Below are positions 1 to 8,412 of a stretch of DNA of 60,552 nt, piece by piece (position 1 is the stretch's first letter; every line of letters starts with the position of its first letter). The position numbers and the translations under genes are program-made. A model generated the notes under the pieces. The model was not told the origin of the DNA. It worked only from the letters and a program-made list of their open reading frames with translations, and did no database searches. Source of the stretch: Oligella ureolytica DSM 18253. Lineage in GTDB: Bacteria; Pseudomonadota; Gammaproteobacteria; Burkholderiales; Burkholderiaceae_B. The stretch lies in assembly GCF_000373745.1 (NCBI RefSeq), contig NZ_KB892286.1:205-60756 (forward strand). The letters are read 5' to 3'.

Positions 1-2
1 TT

Positions 3-704
3 GGCACGCTCTGGGAGAGCGTGGCAGATAAAGCGACTAAAGAACAATGGTCACCCCAGCAATACTTGGCTGAGTTATGCCATCAGGAGCTATTGGCACG
101 CGAGGATAAACGTTTAGCACGCAACCTAAAAGATGCCACACTACCCATCGGGAAGCATTTAAATAACTTTGATTTTATGGCTGTCGATGGCATTAACCAA
201 GCGACCACCTATGATTTACTTCAAGATAAAACGTGGCTGACGCGAGGTGCAAACCTCTTGCTCTTCGGAGCAAGTGGCCTGGGTAAAACACATCTCGCTA
301 GTGCCCTTGGGTATGGGCTACTAGAGCAGGGTTATAAGGTTAAGTTCATACAGGCGACCACACTTGTACAGCAGTTGCAACTAGCTAAGCGACACCTCAA
401 GCTACAGGACGAATTGAAAAAGCTGGATAAATATCAATTACTTATCATTGATGATGTCGGTTATGTTAGAAAATCCGAACAAGAAACTAGCGTCTTATTT
501 GAGCTGATAGCGCACCGTTATGAACGCTTTAGTTTAGCTATTACATCCAATAAGTCGTTTGAAGAGTGGGATGAGCTATTTGACGATACCACGATGACGG
601 TAGCTGCCATTGATCGACTCGTACATCATGCCACAATGATTCATTTTACAGGAGAGAGTTATCGCAAGAAAGAAGCACTAAAAACCCAAGACAAGGGGCA
701 GTAA
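3..704 (+). CDS. istB: IS21-family helper ATPase IstB (5' end outside window)
   Basis: AAA+ ATPase that assists the IstA transposase of IS21-type elements in target selection and strand transfer. The Walker A motif GASGLGKTH lies around residue 83 counted from the GTG at 21, followed by a Walker B region (LLIIDDVGY) and a conserved tail rich in Ser, Tyr and Lys. The reading frame is open to the left edge and residues before the GTG (…LWESVADK) look like genuine IstB sequence, so the true start is upstream of the window; family members are about 245-260 residues. IstA should lie just to the left. The C terminus is intact. Confidence 0.88.
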   Translation, partial: GTLWESVADKATKEQWSPQQYLAELCHQELLAREDKRLARNLKDATLPIGKHLNNFDFMAVDGINQATTYDLLQDKTWLTRGANLLLFGASGLGKTHLASALGYGLLEQGYKVKFIQATTLVQQLQLAKRHLKLQDELKKLDKYQLLIIDDVGYVRKSEQETSVLFELIAHRYERFSLAITSNKSFEEWDELFDDTTMTVAAIDRLVHHATMIHFTGESYRKKEALKTQDKGQ

Positions 705-705
705 A

Positions 706-750
706 AACCGGCCAAGTTAATTGACGCTAAACCGGACAAAGTAGTTGACG
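706..750 (+). repeat. Terminal direct repeats of the IS21-type element
   Basis: Two related 21-bp units at 706-726 and 730-750, each starting AACCGG and ending TTGACG, lie 24 bp apart immediately after istB. Multiple short repeats at the ends are typical of IS21-family elements, where they bind transposase. The second unit is directly followed by the junction with the IS3-type fragment. Confidence 0.6.
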
Positions 751-754
751 TTCT

Positions 755-973
755 ATAGCATTGGCTGAAACGGTTAACGGGCTTTATAAAACAGAGGTGA
801 TTGAATATTTAAAACAGCAGTGGCGGGATGCGTGTGATGTTGAATTAGCAACCCTTGAATGGGTCGATTGGTTTAACAAAACTCGCATTCATAGTACGAT
901 TGGTTATGTGTCGCCTTTTGAGTTTGAGAGACGATACTATGATAGTCTTACTGAGTCAGACAAAGTTGCCTGA
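755..973 (+). pseudogene. IS3-family transposase OrfB, C-terminal fragment
   Basis: About 70 codons encode the end of an rve integrase-type transposase: LAETVNGLYKTEVI, then the region around ELATLEWVDWFNKTR and IHSTIGYVSP, ending …SDKVA. This matches the last part of IS3-family OrfB proteins, including the C-terminal catalytic Glu region. The N-terminal catalytic core and OrfA are absent, and the frame joins directly to the IS21-type end. No proper start codon or ribosome site is visible; the fragment is not expected to be functional. Its 3' end abuts the truncated methyltransferase gene on the other strand. Confidence 0.8.
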
Positions 974-974
974 C

Positions 975-1523
975 TCAAGCAATCCACTCTCCGATATACT
1001 CGGGGCGGTTCTCTATATCATTCCTAAACGCAACTATATATATCCTTTCTCTATTCTGAGGAACCCCAAAGTTTTTGCTATTTAGAACTTCAGAGTAAAC
1101 CTTATAACCTAAATCATGAAGAACTTGAATAATTACTTTAAATGTCTTGCCACGATCATGACTTACTAAATTTTTTACATTTTCACAAAAAATAATTTTT
1201 GGTTTGTGATATTCAACAATACGAGCTACATCAAAAAACAATGTTCCTCTTGTATCTTCAAACCCTTTCTTGCGTCCGGCTAGGGAAAAAGCTTGGCAGG
1301 GAAAACCAGCCAACAAAATATCATGCTTAGGAATTGCGCAAGCTGCCACTTTAGTGATATCGCCATGAATTTTAATTGGATCATGAAAGTTCGCTGCATA
1401 ACTTTCTTGTGCCTTGAGGTCCCATTCACTGACAAACACTGTACTTATATCATCTTTAAAGGCTTTATCAAATCCAAGTCTGATTCCACCGATTCCAGCA
1501 AATAAGTCAATAGATTTATACAT
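975..1523 (-). pseudogene. DNA cytosine-5 methyltransferase, 3'-truncated
   Basis: C5-methyltransferase of a restriction-modification or solitary type. Visible motifs (numbered from the ATG at 1523): motif I FAGIGG at residues 8-13, the catalytic PCQ of motif IV at 75-77, ENV of motif VI at 114-116 and QNRER of motif VIII at 156-160. The frame stops after 182 residues, before the target-recognition domain and motifs IX-X; family members have 300-400 residues. The break coincides with the end of the IS3-type fragment, so insertion removed the rest. The ATG at 1523 is preferred over one at 1562 because an AGGA precedes it and homology begins there. No restriction endonuclease gene is in view. 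The product should be inactive. Confidence 0.85.
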
Positions 1524-1914
1524 AAAATGTCCTGCAAGGTTATTTTTAGTCAGACCATTCATTTTGACAACTTATCAAAATATATTTTTTAGTCTTATGA
1601 ATTAACATGAAAACCGGATAATTAAACACAAAGAATTTTTCTAAAAAGAAAAGATCTTGAGAATAGAAAATTTAGGAAACTTTGTGTTGATGCTTGATTT
1701 AAATCTGTTTTTTATATTATTTTTTAATTAACCGACTCACAAATAGTAGCACAAAAAACACCTGTTAAACAGAAAGGCTATTTAATGTCTACCTACAATT
1801 GATGAGCTAATTATTGATTATGAAGAGCGCTTTAGACAGGATAAAGCTCGCAGCCGTAGTCACCAAAAAACGGTATAAAGCACAACATACTACTTAGCAC
1901 CCTCTATCCGTCCC
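1524..1914. other. AT-rich intergenic stretch with an inverted repeat and a small ORF relic
   Basis: No intact gene is visible between the methyltransferase start and the Hsp15 gene end. The stretch contains a 9-bp inverted repeat (AACACAAAG at 1625-1633, CTTTGTGTT at 1680-1688) separated by 46 bp, and a short interrupted reading frame described separately. It probably carries the promoter of the methyltransferase. Confidence 0.4.
1785..1878 (+). pseudogene. Possible relic of a small charged protein
   Basis: An ATG at 1785 preceded by AGAAAGG starts a frame that stops after five codons, but dropping one base near 1794 opens it to a 30-residue peptide containing DELIIDYEERFRQDKARSR and ending at the TAA at 1876-1878. 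The charged, helix-like composition suggests a remnant of a real gene, perhaps the N terminus of a longer one. I do not recognise the family and chance cannot be excluded. Confidence 0.2.
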
Positions 1915-2313
1915 CTACCACTCACCACCAAACTTAGTAAAACGCTCGATATCACGGCGCTGGCGCTTGGTCGGACGACCGCCTCGCATATCATGAGCAG
2001 GTTCTGGCGCAAAGCGGCGCATTTCCGCACGACGCTCGCGCTCGGCAATACTCTCAGACGTTTCTTCATAAAGTTGCTGAGCAACTGGCGCTGGCCCACG
2101 CACTTGGCTGAGCCCCTTAACAATGATGGTTTTATAATCACGAGGCAATTTAATGAGAATCGTGTCACCAATTTTGACCTCACGGGCCGGCTTCACATTT
2201 TGACCGTTAATTTGAACACGGTCCTTATTGATGTTGTCTACTGCCAAGGATCGAGTTTTGAAAAAACGCGCAGCCCATAGCCACTTATCAATACGAACTT
2301 TTTCTGCTTCCAT
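1915..2313 (-). CDS. hslR: Hsp15-type ribosome-associated heat-shock protein (S4 domain)
   Basis: 132 residues with an S4 RNA-binding domain over roughly residues 6-66 (RIDKWLWAARFFKTRSLA at its start) and a basic C-terminal tail (GGRPTKRQRRDIERF). The E. coli homologue Hsp15 is 133 residues; it binds free 50S subunits that still carry a nascent chain and rescues stalled, dissociated complexes. An AGGAGG-like site lies just upstream of the ATG. It is a single gene divergent from the DUF3025 gene. I see no heat-shock promoter with confidence. Confidence 0.88.
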   Translation of the reverse strand: MEAEKVRIDKWLWAARFFKTRSLAVDNINKDRVQINGQNVKPAREVKIGDTILIKLPRDYKTIIVKGLSQVRGPAPVAQQLYEETSESIAERERRAEMRRFAPEPAHDMRGGRPTKRQRRDIERFTKFGGEW

Positions 2314-2401
2314 TAATACTAGCTCCTCCTAACATTTTCAACCTACCGTTATATATTACAATATCAACGCGCTTAATTACCCGTTTCTCATTTAATTTTC
2401 T

Positions 2402-3160
2402 ATGCCTTTATTATCTGAACTACGTCTTTTAGATCTAACTGCACCTTATTGCGAGCATTGGCGCCCCCTGATTCAGGCGTCTTTGCCACAGATAGCAAAT
2501 CATCCTTCGGTCAGCGCATTATTAAATCAAGTGAAACCGACAAGTTTTCCTAAGCACTTTGTTCCTCAAGAGGATTTACCCGAAGGACAAGCCTATGAAA
2601 GCTTTATCTTTGAGACCAACCGCATTCCTACGCGCGACGGCCCTCACGATTACTTCAATGCCCTCTGTTGGTTTTTATTTCCTAAATCAAAAACTAAGCT
2701 TAATCAAATTCAAGCCGCGCAAATACAAAAAGATGGCGTTTTAAATCAACGAGGTGCGGTGCGAGATGCCATCACCATTATTGATGAAAATGGCCTTTTA
2801 CTTGCCTGTTCCGATGCGCTTTGGCATGCACTCGTACAGAAAAATTGGCACACTGCTTTTGTGGAATTAAGTGATCATTGGCAAAGCAGTCAACCAGTCA
2901 TTTTTGGTCACGCCCTAATTGAAAAATTACTCCACCCCTACAAAGGTATCTGCGCACATGTATTACGAGTCCCCCAGCAAAACAAGCCGATAGATTTAAC
3001 AACGACAGACACTTGGTTGAGTGAGCAGCTCACAGCGGAGTGGCTGGCAACTAAGCCCTATATACCGGTTCCTATTTTCGGCATTCCCGGATGGCACCCT
3101 GATCAAGAACAAGATGACTTTTATCAAGACACACATGTTTTTAGACCACCGCGCCGATAA
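2402..3160 (+). CDS. DUF3025 family protein
   Basis: 252 residues, soluble, no signal peptide. The central block around DGPHDYFNALCWFLFPKSK and the following RGAVRDAITIIDENG are characteristic of DUF3025, a proteobacterial family of unknown function common in Burkholderiales. The gene is divergent from hslR with 88 bp between start codons and is followed by about 170 bp before the GntP gene. No catalytic residues are established for the family, so no activity is proposed. Confidence 0.8.
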   Translation: MPLLSELRLLDLTAPYCEHWRPLIQASLPQIANHPSVSALLNQVKPTSFPKHFVPQEDLPEGQAYESFIFETNRIPTRDGPHDYFNALCWFLFPKSKTKLNQIQAAQIQKDGVLNQRGAVRDAITIIDENGLLLACSDALWHALVQKNWHTAFVELSDHWQSSQPVIFGHALIEKLLHPYKGICAHVLRVPQQNKPIDLTTTDTWLSEQLTAEWLATKPYIPVPIFGIPGWHPDQEQDDFYQDTHVFRPPRR

Positions 3161-3332
3161 AAAATTACCTCCTTCCTAACATTTTTTAGGTCTTATCTAC
3201 AATATTGTTGGTACAGCACAATAGCAAAAGCATTAAATCGATTGAATAATTGTTCAGTGCTACAATTCAGCCTAAGTAATTTTTAAACAATCAGCTTATT
3301 AAAACAGTAATAAGCCTTTGGAGACTGTTCCC

Positions 3333-4721
3333 ATGAGCATTTGGGCTATTCTAATTTCACTGTTATTACTGATGTTTCTCGCTTATCGAGGGATTTCAGT
3401 ATTAATTCTCGCCCCCGTTTTGGCGGCTTTAGCTGTTTTGTTATCGGGTGATATTCATCTCATGCTACCTATTTACACCGAAACCTTTATGGGTGCATTG
3501 GGTGGTTACTTAATCAATTATTTTCCGATTTTCTTATTGGGTGCGATCTTTGGCCAATTGATTGCTGACTCCGGAGCGGCATCCAGCATTGCTCATTGGT
3601 TCACCAAAGTGTTAGGCCCTAAGCACGCCATACTCACCGTCGTACTGGCTTGCAGTGTACTAACTTATGGTGGAGTATCACTTTTTGTCGTCGCATTTGC
3701 AATTTATCCAATTGCTAAAGTCATGTTTTATCAAGCAGGCATCCCGAAGCGGCTCATTCCGGCGACCATTGCCTTAGGTGCTTTTACCTTTACCATGACT
3801 GCTTTACCAGGCACACCGGCCATTCAAAATGCCATCCCCATCCCCTTTTATAGTACCAATGTTTTTGCAGCTCCCGGATTAGGTATTATTGCTTCGCTAA
3901 TCATGCTCTCAACAGGTTTGCTTTGGCTCACAAGCAGAGTAAGAATAGCCCATGCCAATGGCGAAGCATACGGCGAGCACGATGATGGCGTGGAACATGA
4001 AACGATCAGTGGTGAAAATCAAATGCCTATTTTATTAGCATTTTCTCCACTGATTCTGGTCATTGCTTTAAATGCACTCTTTACCTACGGCATTTTTCCA
4101 AACATGGATTTCACCGGCATCCATGCTGAATTCTCTGCCCTTGACCCAAGCAAAAAAACCGGTTTGTGGGCAATTATTGTTTCTCTCGTCATTGCCTGCA
4201 TATGGTTAATTGCGATTGCTTGGCCTCGTTGGCAACACCTCCAACAAACGATCAATAAAGGCACCTTAGGTTCAATGCTACCGGCCTTTAATACCGCTTC
4301 TGAAGTAGGTTATGGTGCAGTGATTGCCAGTTTGGCAGGTTTTGCGATTTTAAAAGAATTAGTCCTTAACGTCTCACCAAATAACCCGCTAATTTCTGAA
4401 GCTATTGCAATGACAACCTTAGCCGGTATTACCGGTTCCTCTTCCGGTGGTTTAAGTATTGCACTACAAACCCTAGGAGCAGACTACTTACGAATCGCAC
4501 TGGAGAATAATATCAATCCAGAGCTTTTACACCGTGTTGCGGTGATTGCGGCGGGCGGTTTTGATACGCTACCGCATTGTGGGGCAATTATCACCCTACT
4601 CTCTATTTGTGGTATGAATCACCGCCAGTCTTATTTGAACATTGCTGCTGTGACTATTATCGGCCCAATGATTGCCCTAGCGGCTGTTATCACACTTGGA
4701 ACCATCTTCGGTTCATTCTAG
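3333..4721 (+). CDS. GntP-family permease
   Basis: 462-residue inner-membrane transporter with about 12 hydrophobic segments; family members are proton symporters for gluconate and other organic acids or hydroxy acids. The block GITGSSSGGLSIALQTLG and the ending region with FDTLPHCGAIITLL fit GntP/CitMHS-like permeases. The ATG at 3333 is chosen because GGAGA lies about eight bases upstream; a TTG at 3318 would add five residues. There are no sugar-acid catabolic genes nearby, so the substrate is unknown. A strong inverted repeat follows the stop. Confidence 0.82.
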   Translation: MSIWAILISLLLLMFLAYRGISVLILAPVLAALAVLLSGDIHLMLPIYTETFMGALGGYLINYFPIFLLGAIFGQLIADSGAASSIAHWFTKVLGPKHAILTVVLACSVLTYGGVSLFVVAFAIYPIAKVMFYQAGIPKRLIPATIALGAFTFTMTALPGTPAIQNAIPIPFYSTNVFAAPGLGIIASLIMLSTGLLWLTSRVRIAHANGEAYGEHDDGVEHETISGENQMPILLAFSPLILVIALNALFTYGIFPNMDFTGIHAEFSALDPSKKTGLWAIIVSLVIACIWLIAIAWPRWQHLQQTINKGTLGSMLPAFNTASEVGYGAVIASLAGFAILKELVLNVSPNNPLISEAIAMTTLAGITGSSSGGLSIALQTLGADYLRIALENNINPELLHRVAVIAAGGFDTLPHCGAIITLLSICGMNHRQSYLNIAAVTIIGPMIALAAVITLGTIFGSF

Positions 4722-4730
4722 GAAAGCACT

Positions 4731-4767
4731 AACGCGACAAACAATCAAATAACTAGTTTGTCGCGTT
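4731..4767. terminator. Bidirectional terminator-like hairpin between convergent genes
   Basis: Perfect 12-bp arms AACGCGACAAAC and GTTTGTCGCGTT flank a 13-nt loop between the GntP gene (+) and the siderophore-binding protein gene (-). There is no long T run on either side, so termination efficiency is uncertain. Confidence 0.65.
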
Positions 4768-4795
4768 ATGTCCTAAAAGCTAATCAGTTAAAAAC

Positions 4796-5746
4796 TTAGT
4801 TTTTAGCTTTCATCTCTTTAATCATTTGGTCGGTAATTTCTGTCAGGTTACTTACACCGCCAGTCACCACATACCAAGGGTTAGGCTCTACATAGAAAAC
4901 ACGGCCTTCTTTAACTGCGTCAGTTTTGCTAAGCTCTTCGTGATTGTTTAAGGTGTTAGCAGCTGTTTTCTCAGCATCATTGAGCGCGCCGCGGTCTAAT
5001 ACAATGAACCAGTCAGGGTTAGCCTTAGCGACAGTAGAAATTTCTGCAGCAGATTTCTCAGCCCGTGCCTTTGCTTCCGGTGTGTCAGGCTTTGGACGAG
5101 GTTGATTTAATTCTTCTTCGGTACGAGCGCTTAAGATAGGTTTTAAACCGGTTAGCTCTTCAATATAGCCAAATCGATCCCCTGGTGCATGAGTCATTAC
5201 GCGATCTTTGATAACAAAAAGAAATGCGCCCGTTTTACCCTTGTTTAACTCATGCAGCTGTGCAATATTCTGCTCGAGCTTCTCTAGGAGTGCCTTGCCC
5301 TCGGCCTCTTTATCCCACGCTTTAGCAATACTATTTGTGGAGTCTTTAACAGAATCAACAAAATTATTAGGATCGCTAGTAAAACTGATGGTTGGTGCAA
5401 TTTTTGAGAGCTCAGGTATCGCTGCAGCAGAACGGCCACCGGCAATAATTAAATCCGGTCCGATTTTCTTTAAGGCCTCATAATCCGGCTCAAATAAGGT
5501 ACCAACGGTAGGACTGTCATTATATCGCTCTAATGAGTTTTTATAACTAGACGTTGGAACAGCGACTGCCTCAATCCCTAAAGCCGTTAATGTATCTAGT
5601 TGCGCTAAATCATAGCTCACTACTTTTTGAGGTGTCTGCTCAAGTTCTAATACACCCTCACTGTGTTTGATCTCAAATGCATTAGCCGCTTGCATTGCTA
5701 ATAAACTAGAGCCAATTAACATACTGCTTAATAAATATTTTTTCAT
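4796..5746 (-). CDS. Periplasmic siderophore-binding protein (FatB/CeuE/YclQ type)
   Basis: 316 residues with a classical signal peptide ending ANA (cleavage near residue 23) and a class III (FecB/BtuF-like) binding-protein fold. Segments such as GTLFEPDYEALKKIGPDLII and the ending PNPWYVVTGG resemble catecholate/petrobactin siderophore-binding proteins. There is no lipobox, fitting a periplasmic protein. No permease or ATPase gene of the same system is adjacent, so it must work with components encoded elsewhere. A good Fur-box match lies about 140 bp upstream of the ATG. The ribosome site is weak. Substrate assignment is by family only. Confidence 0.83.
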   Translation of the reverse strand: MKKYLLSSMLIGSSLLAMQAANAFEIKHSEGVLELEQTPQKVVSYDLAQLDTLTALGIEAVAVPTSSYKNSLERYNDSPTVGTLFEPDYEALKKIGPDLIIAGGRSAAAIPELSKIAPTISFTSDPNNFVDSVKDSTNSIAKAWDKEAEGKALLEKLEQNIAQLHELNKGKTGAFLFVIKDRVMTHAPGDRFGYIEELTGLKPILSARTEEELNQPRPKPDTPEAKARAEKSAAEISTVAKANPDWFIVLDRGALNDAEKTAANTLNNHEELSKTDAVKEGRVFYVEPNPWYVVTGGVSNLTEITDQMIKEMKAKN

Positions 5747-5886
5747 CGTTTTTAAATTAAAGAGTTAAGAAAATTAAAAATAGCGATAACCGCTCAGTGC
5801 AACCGTCATAGCAGCACCAGATTAGTTATATCTCCATCCGAAAAGTACCAAGTGCTACATTGACATTCAAATTAATTGAACATCAA

Positions 5887-5905
5887 TGTAATGAGAGTCA
5901 TTATC
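5887..5905 (-). promoter_or_regulatory. Putative Fur box
   Basis: Read on the minus strand the 19 bases begin GATAATGA and continue to CATTA, matching 14 of 19 positions of the classical GATAATGATAATCATTATC consensus. It lies upstream of the siderophore-binding protein gene, which fits iron repression by Fur; the distance to the start codon (about 140 bp) implies a leader or a more distal promoter. The remaining sequence between 5747 and 6011 shows nothing else I can name. Confidence 0.6.
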
Positions 5906-6011
5906 AGAAACATTCGCGACAAAGTCAACTATATTTCCCAACTCGATAACAAAGCAATACGCTTGTCTCATATAAAAACAGCGCCTATTTCACCGTAAAC
6001 GCTGTTTAAAA

Positions 6012-6842
6012 CTAAATCACCCCAAAAGCAATAAGCGATGTTCTCAACATATAAATACAAATAAAAGCTAATATGCCTGCGAAGATTTTTTTAATACGCC
6101 CTACTGGCCATGTATGGGCGTATTTAGCGCCAACCGGTGCCATCAACATACTGGTAGAAATTAGTACTAACAAAGCAGGCCAATATACATAACCCAACAT
6201 ACCTGGCTGTAAACCTATCTCTTTGATACCTGAAAAAATAAAACCGACACTATTAGCAATAGCAATTGGAAAGCCTAATGCCGCAGACGTACTGACCGCC
6301 TTACGGATATCAACATTACACCAAACTAAAAATGGCACTGTTAAAAAGCCGCCGCCCGCACCGACCAAACCTGAAACAAAACCAATCACCGCCCCCATTG
6401 CCGAGGTGCCTAAAAAGCCGGGGAGTTGACGTGATGGTTTAGGCTTTTTATTTACCGCCATATTGTAAGAAGAATAGGCCATAAAAAGGGCAAAAATCAA
6501 TGCTAACCAAGCAGTATTGATAAAGGAGAAAACCACCCCTCCCGACAGGAAACCACCAATCAACACGCCGGGCACGAGTGCCGCCACGACCGGCCATAAA
6601 ATACCGCCACGCTTATGGTGAGCTCGCATACTGGACAAAGAGGTAAAGCAAATCATCGCCATGGATGTAGCAATACACGAGTGCACCACTAACTCAATAG
6701 GCATTCCCTTCCAAAGGAACAACATGGTCAGAAACGGCACTAAGATCATACCCCCGCCTATACCTAACAAACCTGCTAAAAAGCCACCGAAAGCGCCTAA
6801 AACTAACAAGCACAGAGCGAGGTCTAAGCCAAAACTGATCAT
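6012..6842 (-). CDS. TauE/SafE-family anion exporter
   Basis: 276 residues with about eight hydrophobic segments and the two internally repeated Gly-rich signatures of the family (GGFLAGLLGIGGGMILVP near the N terminus; GFVSGLVGAGGGFLTVPF in the middle). Family members export sulfite, sulfoacetate or related organic sulfur anions. The gene lies 54 bp downstream of the HisP-like gene on the same strand but reads as an independent function. Substrate unknown. Confidence 0.85.
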   Translation of the reverse strand: MISFGLDLALCLLVLGAFGGFLAGLLGIGGGMILVPFLTMLFLWKGMPIELVVHSCIATSMAMICFTSLSSMRAHHKRGGILWPVVAALVPGVLIGGFLSGGVVFSFINTAWLALIFALFMAYSSYNMAVNKKPKPSRQLPGFLGTSAMGAVIGFVSGLVGAGGGFLTVPFLVWCNVDIRKAVSTSAALGFPIAIANSVGFIFSGIKEIGLQPGMLGYVYWPALLVLISTSMLMAPVGAKYAHTWPVGRIKKIFAGILAFICIYMLRTSLIAFGVI

Positions 6843-6896
6843 TTTTCACCTTCTTTTATAGGACGACAATAAAAACGATTGCAACGCCCTAACGTA

Positions 6897-7664
6897 TTAT
6901 TTTAAGTTACCGGATAAAAACTGCTGTAGGCGCAAACTTTTCGGATTATCCAAGACTTCCGCCGGGGTACCTTGCTCTTCCACTAAGCCCTGATGTAGGA
7001 ATACGACTTGCGTTGCGATATGACGTGCAAAGCCCATCTCATGAGTCACGACAATCATAGTTCGTCCCTCTTCGGCCAGCTGCTGCATCACTTTAAGCAC
7101 CTCACCGACCAACTCCGGATCAAGGGCTGATGTGGGCTCATCAAACAGCATAACCTCCGGCTCCATCGCTAAAGCACGGGCAATCGCTACGCGCTGTTGC
7201 TGCCCACCTGAAAGTTGGGCTGGATACTTAGCTTCGGCTTCTCGTGGCAAACCCACTTTCTGTAAATATATACGGGCACGCTCAATGACTTCTTCTTTTT
7301 TAATACCCAACACATGCACCGGCGCCTGTATCACATTATCCAAGACCGTCATATGGGCCCATAAATTAAAATGCTGAAATACCATGGTGAGTTTAGTGCG
7401 GAATTTTTGTAATACTTTTTTATCACTCACCTGCAAATAACCCTTATTGTTCTTTTCTAAGGGTAACGCCGTACCATTAAGGACGATTTTACCGTCATTA
7501 GGCTGCTCTAAAAAATTAATACAGCGCAAAAAAGTACTCTTGCCCGAACCGCTAGAACCGATCAGAGCAATCACATCACCGGCCTTTGCTTGCAGGGTAA
7601 CTCCCTTCAAAACCTCGTGTTCGCCGTAAGACTTATGAATATCCAGAACTTCTAATTTATACAT
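6897..7664 (-). CDS. hisP: Basic amino acid ABC transporter ATPase (HisP-like)
   Basis: 255 residues. Walker [10 protein letters not shown] at residues 36-44, Q-loop region, ABC signature [15 protein letters not shown], Walker B with [13 protein letters not shown] and the H-loop (VVTHEMGFA). Length and sequence fit the polar amino acid uptake ATPases (HisP/ArtP/GlnQ), with HisP closest by operon type. Its ATG overlaps the end of the HisM-like gene by 8 bp, indicating translational coupling. It energises uptake through the two permeases encoded upstream in the operon. Confidence 0.9.
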   Translation of the reverse strand: MYKLEVLDIHKSYGEHEVLKGVTLQAKAGDVIALIGSSGSGKSTFLRCINFLEQPNDGKIVLNGTALPLEKNNKGYLQVSDKKVLQKFRTKLTMVFQHFNLWAHMTVLDNVIQAPVHVLGIKKEEVIERARIYLQKVGLPREAEAKYPAQLSGGQQQRVAIARALAMEPEVMLFDEPTSALDPELVGEVLKVMQQLAEEGRTMIVVTHEMGFARHIATQVVFLHQGLVEEQGTPAEVLDNPKSLRLQQFLSGNLK

Positions 7665-8406
7665 TTTTAACTACCTGTTTATCATTTTTTGAGCTAACCA
7701 CAAGATAAGCTAACGCCCGTTTTTCTACTTTTCTAAATACTGCCACAATCACAAACGCCACCACCATATACACTAAGGCGGCAATACCATAGGCGATAAA
7801 GGCTTGATAAGTAGCGGCATACGCATCACGCGCCACCTTCAGAATATCGGGCACTGTCGCCGCAAAGGCTAATGAGGTCGTATGCAACATCAAAATCACT
7901 TCATTGCTATAGGCAGGGATAGCACGCCTCAACATGGAAGGAATAATAATCCGCGTATAAATCTGCCATTTGCTCATACCATAAGCCAGCGCCGCTTCGA
8001 TCTCACCCTTATTCGTAGTGCGAATATAGCCGGCAAACATTTCTGTCGTATAAGCGGTTGTATTGAGTGTCAAGGCTAAAATCACGCAATAATAACCATT
8101 AATAAAAAAGTGACGCAGCAATGGCGTACCCTGCACCACCTCAAGGCTCATCAAGCCACTATAAATCAGCAACAGCTGTATATAAAAGGGAGTGCCTCTA
8201 AAAACATAGGTAAAGAGCCAAATCGGCCCTTTGATCAAACGATTTTTTGAAGTACGACCGATCGCTAAAAGTACTGACAACACAAAGCCAAAAAGCAGTG
8301 ACAGTACTAAAATCCATAAAGTAACGGCAAGCCCTGAGACCTCAAAACCATCCCAAAACAAATAGGCCGACCAATACTCTTGCCAAATGTCTAAAAATCT
8401 ATCCAT
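7657..8406 (-). CDS. hisM: Basic amino acid ABC transporter permease (HisM-like)
   Basis: 249-residue inner-membrane permease with about five membrane spans. The EAA loop (GEIEAALAYGMSKWQIYTRI followed by IIPSMLRRAIP) contacts the ATPase. It is the second permease of the operon, 6 bp after the HisQ-like gene and overlapping the ATPase gene by 8 bp. The order binding protein, HisQ, HisM, HisP is that of the enteric histidine/lysine/arginine/ornithine system; specificity among basic amino acids is inferred. Confidence 0.87.
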   Translation of the reverse strand: MDRFLDIWQEYWSAYLFWDGFEVSGLAVTLWILVLSLLFGFVLSVLLAIGRTSKNRLIKGPIWLFTYVFRGTPFYIQLLLIYSGLMSLEVVQGTPLLRHFFINGYYCVILALTLNTTAYTTEMFAGYIRTTNKGEIEAALAYGMSKWQIYTRIIIPSMLRRAIPAYSNEVILMLHTTSLAFAATVPDILKVARDAYAATYQAFIAYGIAALVYMVVAFVIVAVFRKVEKRALAYLVVSSKNDKQVVKNV

Positions 8407-8412
8407 TGCCGC

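Larger units (their letters stand above)
1..752 (+). mobile_element. IS21-family element, right-hand part only
   Basis: The left end lies outside the window. What is present is the istB-type helper ATPase gene and, after its stop, two imperfect 21-bp direct repeats that mark the right terminus, as is usual for IS21-type ends. The sequence changes abruptly near 752 to an IS3-type transposase reading frame that lacks everything upstream, so this element appears to have inserted into, or recombined with, an older IS3-type copy. The exact boundary and any target duplication cannot be fixed without the left end. Confidence 0.75.

Noticed and set aside
855-1085. Open frame on the + strand across the methyltransferase junction
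   Set aside because: It spans the IS3 fragment and antisense methyltransferase DNA, has no ribosome site and no recognisable sequence; a shadow frame.
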